From positions 116,007,757-116,071,756 of the forward strand of contig CM022300.1 of NCBI GenBank assembly GCA_011799875.1: 64,000 bases of DNA, read 5' to 3'. The stretch's first letter is position 1, and every line of letters starts with the position of its first letter. This document shows positions 48,105 to 57,069 of this stretch, piece by piece. The DNA is from Thinopyrum elongatum. Lineage: Eukaryota; Streptophyta; Magnoliopsida; Poales; Poaceae. The notes beneath the pieces are model-generated. The model saw nothing but the letters and a program-made list of their open reading frames with translations, searched no databases and was not told the origin of the DNA. Position numbers and translations under genes: made by a program.

Positions 48105-50204
48105 TTACCAAGCTAGAATAAAAGCCTAAGGTTGGGGGAGTACGTATTTCCACCGACATTACATTCATGTTCACACATTTCATTCCAGTTGTCGGTGTTC
48201 ACACTTTTTCATTGTATTATCCATGCTAGATTTATTTTCTCGCTTTCTTCTTGTGTGTTTGAAAAAACTTTGAGAAAATCCAAAAAATGTTTCTTGCTTC
48301 TTTCCGGTTTTTCTTTCTAGTTTAGTTAGTTGTAGTATTAAAAAGAATACCCAAAAAGATTTCCTTGTTCTTCTTTTGCTTGTTGGGAGCTTTCCCGTGT
48401 AAATAGTTTTTCTCATTTTTGTTTTCGTTTTTCTTTAATTTGCTTTCTTAAAGAAAAACAATAACTCCAAAAATATTTCAGTGTGTTTCTCTGAAATTCT
48501 CTTCTTTTTTATTGAGTCGTACCGACAAGAAGACCACGATGAAAATGTTGAGTGGCTCTCATTTGCATTTCTATTGATCTAACAAGAGCCCATATTACTT
48601 TGCCTTCTCCTTTTGAATAAAATGTTTGCAGATTCCAGCTTAGTCCACGGCACTCTTGCACTATTATTATTTTCATATCATTCGGTCGTGCAAGTGAAAG
48701 GCAATAATGATAATATTTGATGAACTGGCTGTGGCAGAGAGAAATGGGTATGAACTCAACTTGTTCTGTTTTTGTAAATATGTTTAACCTAGTATCCATG
48801 ATTCAACGTATTATGATCAAACATGTTTGCAATGACAATTAGAGATTATAGTTTCTCATGCCATGCTTAAGTAGCTAGGAGTGGATAATGATTTATCTTT
48901 GATGTCAACATGCATTAAAATGATTGTGATGTAGTATGATGATATGGTATCCTCCTCTAAATGTTTCAAGTGGCTTGACTTGGCACATGTTCATGCATGT
49001 AGTTGAATCAAAACCAACATAGCCTCTACGATATTTATGTTCATGGTGTCCATATCCTACTCATGCTAGTATTCAATGTTAATTATGCATAACGCATGTT
49101 CATGACCGTTTTTGCTCTCTAGCTGGCCGCTTCTCAACCTATTTGCTAGCCTTCGCCTGTACTAAGCGGGAATACTGCTTGTGCATCAAAATCCTAAAAC
49201 CCAAGTTATTCCAGATGAGTCCACCATATCTACCTATATGCTGTATTACCCTGTCGTCCCAAGTAAATTTGCATGTGCCACCTCTAAAAATTTCAAATAA
49301 ACTTCTGTTTTTGTGTGCCTGGATTGTTCATAGAGCGACAGGGGGTAGTCGGTATCTTCCATGCTAAGCGGGTTATTCTCATGATGAGTGTTTATTCACC
49401 CATCCTTGCACTAGAGGGGCGGTAATATGGATTCCCAGTCCCGAAATCAAAAATTGCAAATAATTAAACAAAACTCCCCCAGGACTGATGTTGGTATGGA
49501 CGGTACCCATGGATTCGGCTAGCCGTGGAGTGTGTTTGTTGGTGGAGGAGGAGTAAACCTTTACTTTTATCTCTTGGGAACCGCCACTAATGTGTTTAGC
49601 ATGAAAGATATTGATAACTTTTTGGTCGTGAAGTAAACAGGAAAGGTGCATTTTCCAAAATTACATTTATCTCTGTTTTAAAAAATCTGAGCTCTGACAC
49701 CGCTGCAAATCCCTGCTTCCCTCTGCGAAGGGACTATCTATTTAATTTTATGTTGAGTCATCACCTTCTCAAATAAGCGCCAGACCTGAGAGCACTATTG
49801 TCATCCTCATGCACTGTGCATAGTTAATGTTGGATGCATCATGACTGGATCTTTTCTACCATGAATTACAATGTTTAGTTGCTGCTTGAACTTTGGAGGT
49901 GCTCTGCATTTATGTTTTGCGGTCTCATAAAGGGCTAGCGAGATACCACTGTTGTCATATTATATCACGGTTGTTTTGACAAAGTGTTGTTATTTGAGAT
50001 ATTTTATTATTGCTCGCTAGTTGCTTATGCCATTGATATGAGTTAATATAATTTCTAAGAGTTATTGTTGACATGGTTAGTCATAATCTTTGCTAAAAAC
50101 CTGGGTGCTACTTAAGCTTATTTATGTAAACAAGAACAAAAGAGTTCGTAAAAGTTTTTCTTTTTCACTTTCAGTTTGTCAACCGAATTGCTTGAGGACA
50201 AGCA
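48105..50204 (+). other. 3' non-coding region of G1
   Basis: About 2.1 kb with no frame worth reporting. The segment at about 49110-49860 is clearly related to 60610-61380 in G2, including a GGATTCGGCTAGCCGTGG block at 49511-49528. The rest is AT-rich. Confidence 0.75.
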
Positions 50205-50225
50205 AGGGTTTAAGCTTGGGGGAGT
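50205..50225 (+). other. polypurine tract of G1
   Basis: Ends AAGCTTGGGGGAGT at the LTR boundary, following 'gaggacaagcaagg'. G2 has the related 'gaggacgagcagg' and AAGCTTGAGGATGT at the same place. Confidence 0.8.
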
Positions 50226-51637
50226 TGATACGTCTCCGTCGTATCTACTTTTCCTAACGCTTTTGCTCTTGTTTTGGACTCTAATTTGCATGATTTGAAT
50301 GAAACTAACCCGGACTGACGTTGTTTTTAGCAGAACTACCATGGTGTTGTTTTTGTGCAGAAATAAAAGTTCTCGGAATGGAACAAAACTTTTTGGAGAA
50401 TTATTTCAGAATGTATAAAAAATACTGGAGCCAAGAACCACCGGAGGGGGGCCCCTGGGTGAGCACAACCCACCAGGGTGCGCCCCCCCTCCAGGCGCGC
50501 CCAGGTGGGTTGTGCCCACCTGGTGGCCCCATGGACCCTGATTCTGACTCTATAAAATCCTATTTTTGGAGAAAAAAATGGGGGAGAAAGTTTCATCGCG
50601 TTTCACGATACAGAGCCGCCGCCACCTCTTGTTCTTCATCGGGAGGCCAGATCTGGAGCTCGTTCGGGGCTCCGGAGAGGGGGATCTTCGGTCTTCATCA
50701 TCACCAACCCTTCTCCATCGCCAATTCCATGATGCTCCCCACCGGGAGTGAGTAATTCCTTCGTAGGCTCGCTGGTCGGTGAGGAGTTGGATGATATTCT
50801 TCATGTAATCGAGTTAGTTTTGTTAGGGCTTGATCCCTAGTATCCACTATGTTCTGGGATTGATGTTGTTATGACTTTGCCATGCTTAATGCTTGTCACT
50901 AGGGCCTGAGTGCCATGATTTCAGATCTGAACCGTTTATGTTTTCACCATTATATCTATGTTCTAGATCTGATCTTGCAAGTCATATTCACCTATTACGT
51001 GTTATGATCCGTAAACCCCAGGGTGACAATAATCGGGATACTTTCCGGTGATGACCGTAGTTTGAGGAGTTCATGTATTCACTATATGTTAATGCTTTGT
51101 TCCGGTTCTCTATTAAAAGGAGACCTTAATATCCCTTAGTTTCCTTATGGACCCCGCTGCCACGGGAGGGTAGGACAAAAGATGTCATGCAAGTTCTTTC
51201 CATAAGCATGTATGATTATTTACGGAATACATGCCTACATTATATTTATGAACTGGAGCTAGTTTGGTATCACCCTAGGTTATGACTGTTATATGATGAA
51301 TATCATACAATGAATTCACCGATTCAATGCCTACGAATTTTCCACATATTGTTCTTGCTAAGTTACTACTGTTGTTTCTACTGTTACCCTTGCTACAACA
51401 TCATTGCTATCACTGTTACCGTTACCGCTACTGTTACCACTGCTATCAAAACTATCATATTACTGTGCTACTGATCACTTTGCTGCAGATATTTAATCTG
51501 CAGGTGTGGTTGAATTGACAACTCAACTGCTAATACTTACAAATATTCTTTGGCTCCCCTTGTGTCGAATCTATAAATTTGGGTTGAATACTCTACCCTC
51601 GAAAACTATTGCGATCCCCTATACTTGTGGGTTATCA
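50226..51637 (+). repeat. 3' LTR of Gypsy G1
   Basis: 1412 bases, same ends as the 5' LTR, followed by the right TSD cgctt at 51638-51642. Confidence 0.93.
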
Positions 51638-52350
51638 CGCTTTCCTCCCTCAAAGCATCTTCGTGGTCCTACACTATTTTCTGATGTTCCAAATGAAAAC
51701 CCTTATCCTAGTTTGTCATCCAAGCAAAGGCAGTGCCATGATGTGTTGTTTCCTCTTTAGAAGAGGTGCCATCATGAGAACCATTGGACCCTATCAGTTG
51801 ATTGGTGCATGGTTGGTTATTGTGGCGCTTCACCCGGAGCACTAGCTAGCTGTCGGAATGAGCCTATTCAAGATAGGGTGAGAGGGCAAGAGCGGCTGCT
51901 TTGCAATGGATACGGGTGATGGTGTTGTGGGAGCAGACGACAACAGCTTTCACATCGAGTTTATTCACTCATGTCCACTCTGGTAAAGATGGTTTCATTT
52001 TAGGGGCATTTTCAAGTCATGTTTATCTCCCCACAAAGAAAAAAGTTCACATTTATACCTTGTGAGTTCTTTTTTGCACTTTGTACTGATTTGGTCATTT
52101 TAAGCTTTATTGTTCTATCAAAGTCAAGTTTCTTTCTTGAGGAATCACCGGAAGAGAGTTCTCCCACCTAAATATATTGCTCAAAAGCATCCAAAGTCAA
52201 GAGTCACCCCTTAGCTGGTTGATCAAGTTTATAAGGAAAACCAGATCAAAAACCTGAACAAGTAACAAGGGTAAAGGAACAGAGAGAGAGAGAGAGAGAG
52301 ATGCCCAGCACAAGGCACGCCTAGCTAGCAGACAGAAGGACCATCGCCAT
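51638..52350. other. unassigned sequence between G1 and the SIRE-like Copia
   Basis: Right flank of G1. No domain recognised. The left 200 bases form a modest open stretch that crosses the G1 insertion site in phase with the left flank (from about 24800). Otherwise AT-rich and non-coding. Confidence 0.45.
52281..52301. repeat. (AG)10 microsatellite
   Basis: Ten perfect AG units, 50 bases left of the SIRE-like LTR. Confidence 0.95.
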
Positions 52351-52674
52351 TGTTAGGGCATAGTTCTCTCTAAGTGGTTTTGGTGATTGACGACAATGCA
52401 TTTGCGGACTAATCGTATGCATTTAGCATTCAGATATTCATTCATTGGCACAAGACGATTTATTCCCCTCGGAGCTCAAAGTGAAGACGGTGTAGTTCTC
52501 CTTCGTTTCAGTTTTGGTGGACTTGAGTCGTAGGAGATACCGTACTATCAAGAGGGGGTCCGTATCGGAAAGGCTAGGGTGGAATCAACACGTACACATC
52601 TCTTTTGCACCCCCAGCTCCTTCCCTCATCCTTGGAGGATCCCTCGTTATTGTGGAAGTGGCATAGGAGAGGTG

Positions 52675-53020
52675 CCAGTGGTAGTACCGCGGCCTGGAGC
52701 GGAAGTACCGCCGAGAGCAATAGGCGGTAGTACCGCTGTATCAACGGTAGTACCGCCCAGAGCTTCAGGCGGCAGTACCACTCCGGTTTCGCGCTAATGC
52801 TGCCTCGACTCGAGACCTGTGTTTCTCGTGTCGGGTTCAGTGGCAGTAGCAGCGGCAGTAGGAGCGGTAGTACCGCTCATAAGCGGTAGTACCGCACCTA
52901 CCACCGCTACTAGTGCCGCTCAAAGGCCCTCTCCTCTGTCCCTTCTCCCTTCTCCTTCTTAGGTGTTGTGCGCGGTCCCAGCGGTAGTACTGCTCCCTTG
53001 AGCGGTAGTACCGCTCGCTG
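52675..53020. repeat. dispersed GCGGTAGTACCGC palindromes in the SIRE-like LTR
   Basis: A perfect 13-base palindrome (central base unpaired) at 52724-52736, 52864-52876, 52883-52895 and 53002-53014. At least five near-matches (for example 52678-52690, 52698-52712, 52744-52756, 52768-52780, 52981-52993) lie in the 350 bases upstream of the TATA box. Confidence 0.9.
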
Positions 53021-53059
53021 CAGGCTGAATGAGGGGATAACGGTTGGATTGTTCCCCCA

Positions 53060-53069
53060 CTATAAAAGG
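53060..53069 (+). promoter_or_regulatory. TATA box of the SIRE-like LTR
   Basis: CTATAAAAGG, flanked by CCCCCA and GGGGGA, about 50 bases after the last GCGGTAGTACCGC palindrome. Confidence 0.75.
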
Positions 53070-53798
53070 GGGACTTCTTCCTCAAGAAGACCCACCTCTT
53101 CTTCCCCCAAACTCCATTGTTGCTTCAAAGCTCATTTTCGCCCGATCTCTCTCCCTAGCAAATCAAACTTGTTGATTTTCTAGGGATTGGTTGAGAAGGC
53201 CTCGATCTACACTTCCACCAAGAGAAATTTGATTCCCCCCACTAATCCCTTGCGGATCTTGTTACTCTTGGGTGTTTGAGCACCCTAGAAGGTTGAGGTC
53301 ACCTCGGAGACACATTCCATTGTGGTGAAGCTCCATGGTTCGTTGGGAGCCTCCAATTCGGTTGTGGAGAGAGCCCCAACCTTGTTTGTAAAGGTCCGGT
53401 TGCCGCCTTCAAGGGCACCACTAGTGGAATCACGGCATCTCACATTGTGTGAGGGCGTGAGGAGTATACAGTGGCCCTAGTGGCTTCTTGGGGAGCATTG
53501 TGCCTCCACACCGCTCCAACGGAGACGTACTTCCCTTCAAAGGGAAGGAACTTCGGTAACACATCCTCGTCTCCACCGGTTCCACTTGTGGTTATCTCTT
53601 ACCTTTACTTTGTGCAAGCTATTGTTGTGTTTTATCCTTTGCTTGCACTTGTTGTTGTTGTTAGCATCATATAGGTTGCTCACCTAGTCGCATCTAGACA
53701 ACCTTTGTTGCTAACCCTAATTTGTTAAGAATAGTTAAAAAATTGGTAGTTGCCTAGTCACCCCCCCCCCTCTAGTCAACCATATCGATCCTTTCAAA

Positions 53799-53812
53799 TG
53801 GTATCAGAGCCT
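53799..53812 (+). other. primer-binding site of the SIRE-like Copia (tRNA-iMet)
   Basis: TGGTATCAGAGCCT two bases after the LTR, a perfect 12-base match to the initiator tRNA-Met complement. Confidence 0.92.
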
Positions 53813-53847
53813 CGTCTCTTTATTAAGGGTTTCACCACCCGAATAGT

Positions 53848-55251
53848 ATGGTTGACATCGAGGAGGAAGTGCCCGAGGCCATGGAGTTGACTTCGATCAC
53901 ATGAGATGACTTAAATGAAGCTATGGCTTCACTTAAGATGTCTATGATGACCGAAGTCAAGTCCATGCTAAAAGAATTGCTTGAGGGGTTGAAAGCTTCT
54001 CCCTATCCTTTGCTTGTGGTCAATCCCACTACATTGGAGTCAGAGGCCAACTCCGCTAACGAAGCAGCTAAAGGTACTCATGTTTCTTCCCCTCATGACA
54101 AGAATGGGACGGGAACCTTTGCCTTGGTTCCCCCTCCCCCGGTCTATGGAGGATCGGTTCCTACACCTCGCATCAATAATATTGGTCCTCCTCCTAAGCT
54201 TGTTAAGGGTGATTTTGTTAATTGGTTTTTTTGCATCAAGTCTCATTTAAATCACAGCTCAACAAATCTTTGGAGAATCATCGAGCAAGGCTTCTACCCG
54301 CATGATCCAAACAACTTCACCCGAAGAGAAGAAGTGGACAATCAATACAATCACTCCGCTTTGTTCATCCTTCAAGATGCGGTCCCTCCCAAAGATCTAT
54401 CCCACTTACGTCCCTTCACTCGTGCAAAGGATTGTTGGGAACACATAGTATCTTTGTACAAGGGGAGCTCAAGCATCCAACGGTCCAAATTTGAAGTGGT
54501 CCTTGATGAGGCCGATGAATTCGTGATGCTAGAAGATGAGGATCCGTGTGATCTCTACCGGAGGGTAACAACTCTTGCGGTTGCTCTTCAAGACCATGGG
54601 AGCAAGGATACGGATGACAATTGGATCAAGCACAAGTTTCTCAAGGCCATCATGCCATTTAACAAGGCCATGTCTTCCGTGATTCATCAAAGGCCGTACT
54701 TTCACACCTTAACCTCAAGTGAAGTGTTGGATGAGTTTATTGCCATGAACATCATGAACAAGACCGCCGACAATGCTCTTCTCGTGTCCGGTCAAAGAAA
54801 AGCTCAACCACCCTTGCTTTGAAGGCCAAGGCCATTCCGGAAGAAGAAGATGAGGAAGAAGAGGAGTGTTGCCCCGAGGATACCAAATATGCTTACCATG
54901 AGCACATGGCTCTTGCGTCAAGGCAATTTTGGGGCAACAAGAGGAACTCAAGGCCCAACTTCACCAAGAACAACTTAAGTGGCTCAAAGAACAAGCAACG
55001 TGTGAGGACTTGCTACAATTGCGGCAATGTGAGTCACTTTGTGGTGGAGTGCCCTTATGAGAAGAGGGAAGACAATGGTGGTGGCAAACTCATTCGCAAA
55101 GAAAAAGCCAAGTCTTTCCCAAGCAAGAAACTCTTCACCAAGAAGACTCCTCCGAAGGGCTTGGTGGCGCATGAAGAGTACGCCTCCGATGATGATGATG
55201 AAGACACAAGTGGAGAAGGAATGGCAACGACGACCATTGCCATTGCCACGT
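53848..55251 (+). pseudogene. gag of the SIRE-like Copia, N-terminal and zinc-knuckle part
   Basis: Gag coats element RNA in the particle. The likely start is ATG 53848, 35 bases after the primer site. An in-frame TGA at 53902-53904 follows 18 codons later, and the same frame then continues from 53905 to 54822. That part has a proline-rich segment and a UBN2-type gag core (LVKGDFVNWFFCIKSHL, LWRIIEQGFYPHDP, HKFLKAIMPFNKAM). A one-base shift near 54800 moves it to frame 54819-55251, which carries an acidic run and the zinc knuckle CYNCGNVSHFVVECP (CCHC complete). Frame is interrupted at 55251 by G2 and resumes at 63188. Confidence 0.85.
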
Positions 55252-55531
55252 TGATACGTCTCCAACGTATCTATAATTTTTTATTGTTCCATGTTGTTAT
55301 ATTATCATTCTTGGATGTTTTACAATCATATTATAGCAACTTTATATCATTTATTGGGACTAACCTACTGACATAGTGCCCAGTGCCAGTTGCTATTTTT
55401 TGCTTGTTTTTTACTTCACAGGAAATCAATACCAAACGGCGTCCAAATGCAACGAAACTTTTTGGTGATTTTTTCTGGACCAGAAGACACAAGTTGGGCC
55501 AAGAAAGTACCTGAGGGGGGCTCCGAGGGGA

Positions 55532-55585
55532 GCACAACCCACCAGGGCACACCTGGGGGCCCAGGCGTGACCAAGTGGGTTGTGC
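55532..55585 (+). promoter_or_regulatory. U3 inverted repeat upstream of the TATA box, G2
   Basis: GCACAACCCAC (55532-55542) and GTGGGTTGTGC (55575-55585), about 35 bases before the TATA. It is the same motif as in G1. In the 3' LTR the right arm is deleted (around 61930). Confidence 0.75.
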
Positions 55586-55619
55586 CCACCTCGGCCGCCT
55601 CCCTCACCGCCTCTTTGCT

Positions 55620-55628
55620 CTATAAATA
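55620..55628 (+). promoter_or_regulatory. TATA box of the G2 5' LTR
   Basis: CTATAAATA followed by CCCCAA. The 3' LTR copy is at 61956-61964. Confidence 0.75.
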
Positions 55629-56637
55629 CCCCAATATTCCAGAAACCCTAAGGGAGTCGACGAAAATCAATTCCAGCCGCCGCAAGTTCCAAAAACCATA
55701 GATCCAATCTAGACACCATCACGGAGGGGTTCATCATCCTCATTGGTGCCTCTTCTATGATGCGTGAGTAGTTCATTGTAGACCTATGGGTCCGGAGGTA
55801 GTAGCTAGATGGCTTTCTCTCTCTCTTTTGATTCTCAATACAATGGTCTCTTGGAGATCTATTTGATGTAACTCTTTTTGCGGTGTGTTTGTTGGGATCC
55901 GATGAACTTTGAGTTTATGATCATATCTATGTTTTTATCCATGAAAGTTATTTGAGTCTTTTGATCTCTTATATGCATGATTACCTATAGCCTCATATTT
56001 CTTCTCCAAATCTTTCGTTTAGTTAGGCCAACTAGATCGATTTTTCTTGCCATGGGAAGAGGTGCTTTGTGATGGGTTCGATCTTACGGTGCTTGATCCC
56101 AGTGACAGAAGGGGAACCGACACGTATGTATCGTTGCTATTAAGGATAACAAGATGGGGTCTATTTCTACATAAATAGATCTTGTCTACATCATGTCATC
56201 GTTCTTATTGCATTACTCTATTTCTCCATGAACTTAATACACTAGATGCATGCTGGATAGCGGTCGATGTGTGGAGTAATAGTAGTAGATGCTGGCAGGA
56301 GTCGGTCTACTAATCTTGGACGTGATGCCTATATAATGATCATTGCCTGGATATCGTCATAATTATTTGAAGTTCTATCAATTGCCCAACAGTAATTTGT
56401 TTACCCACCATATGCTATTTTTCTCGAGAGAAGCCACTAGTGAAATCTACGGCCCCCGGGTCTATTTTCTCATCATATATTTTCAGATCTATTTTGCTAT
56501 TTGCCTTTTTATTTATTTGCATCTTTTATTTTCAGATCTATATTATCAAAAACCCAAAAATACCTCACTGAATTTTATTTGCTTTTATTTGCATCTATCA
56601 ATTTATTACAACTTTCTCATGTCCATTTGCCAATTTC

Positions 56638-56652
56638 TGGCGCCGTTACCCG
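56638..56652 (+). other. primer-binding-site relic inside the G2 LTR
   Basis: TGGCGCCGTTACCCG within 'atttctggcgccgtta', the same 16 bases that form the real primer site at 56861-56876. Present also in the 3' LTR at 62974. It lies 214 bases before the LTR end. Confidence 0.7.
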
Positions 56653-56862
56653 AAAGGGATTGACAACCCCTTTAACACACCGGGTTGCAAGTATTTGTTC
56701 TTTGTGTGCAGGTGTTGTTTACGTAGTGTTGCTTGGTTCTCCTACTGGTTCGATAACCTTGGTCTCATCACTGAGGGAAATACCTATCGTTGCTGTGCTG
56801 CATCATCCCTTCCTCTTTGGGGAAATACCGACGTAGTTCAAGCAAACATCAAAAGGAATTTC

Positions 56863-56880
56863 TGGCGCCGTTATCGGTGA
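56863..56880 (+). other. primer-binding site of G2 (tRNA-Asp type)
   Basis: TGGCGCCGTTATCGGTGA, 12 bases after the LTR end, the same offset as in G1. It agrees with the tRNA-Asp complement for the first ten bases, then diverges. Confidence 0.75.
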
Positions 56881-57069
56881 GACATCATCAACATCTACCA
56901 GGTTCCTAATCACAAATCTCATCTCCTTGCAATTTACAATATTTGCCATTTGCCTCTCGTTTTCCTCTCCCCCACTTCACAAAAAAATTTCCATTTTATT
57001 CGCCCTCTTTTTCGTTCGCCGTTTTCTCGTCAGATCTGTCTTTGAGTGCAATCTTGTTGTGTAGTCACG

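Larger units (their letters stand above)
24857..51637 (+). mobile_element. gag-protease Gypsy element G1, split by nested Copia elements
   Basis: LTRs of 1411 and 1412 bases (24857-26267 and 50226-51637) are bounded by a perfect TSD, cgctt at 24852-24856 and 51638-51642. Without the nested Copia block (27368-44543) it is about 9.6 kb. It encodes gag and a retropepsin-type protease, then a separate downstream frame, and no reverse transcriptase, RNase H or integrase. The primer site fits tRNA-Asp, as in Athila-like and related plant Gypsy groups. I cannot name the family confidently; Triticeae families such as Sabrina or WHAM are candidates. It depends on enzymes from elsewhere. Confidence 0.88.
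52351..53796 (+). repeat. 5' LTR of the SIRE-like Copia
   Basis: Starts TGTTAGGGCATAGTTCTCTC and ends ...CGATCCTTTCA. It contains the GCGGTAGTACCGC palindromes, a TATA box and a run of ten C at 53761-53770 near its end. Frames such as 52579-52797 are translations of the palindromic repeats. Confidence 0.82.
55252..56851 (+). repeat. 5' LTR of Gypsy G2
   Basis: 1600 bases, TGATACGTCTCCAACGTATC ... AGCAAACATCA. It is 42 bases longer than the 3' LTR, mostly because of a deletion in the latter next to the U3 hairpin. Confidence 0.93.

Noticed and set aside
52579..52797. Small frame rich in PPRA and GGST in the SIRE-like LTR
   Set aside because: Translation of the GCGGTAGTACCGC repeats in non-coding U3.
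53799..53812. tRNA-like matches at primer-binding sites
   Set aside because: They are 12-18-base complements of tRNA 3' ends adjacent to LTRs, not tRNA genes.
57046..57069. Upstream extension of the G2 gag-protease frame
   Set aside because: It begins with GTG; the first ATG in frame is 57070, which fits a plant translation start.
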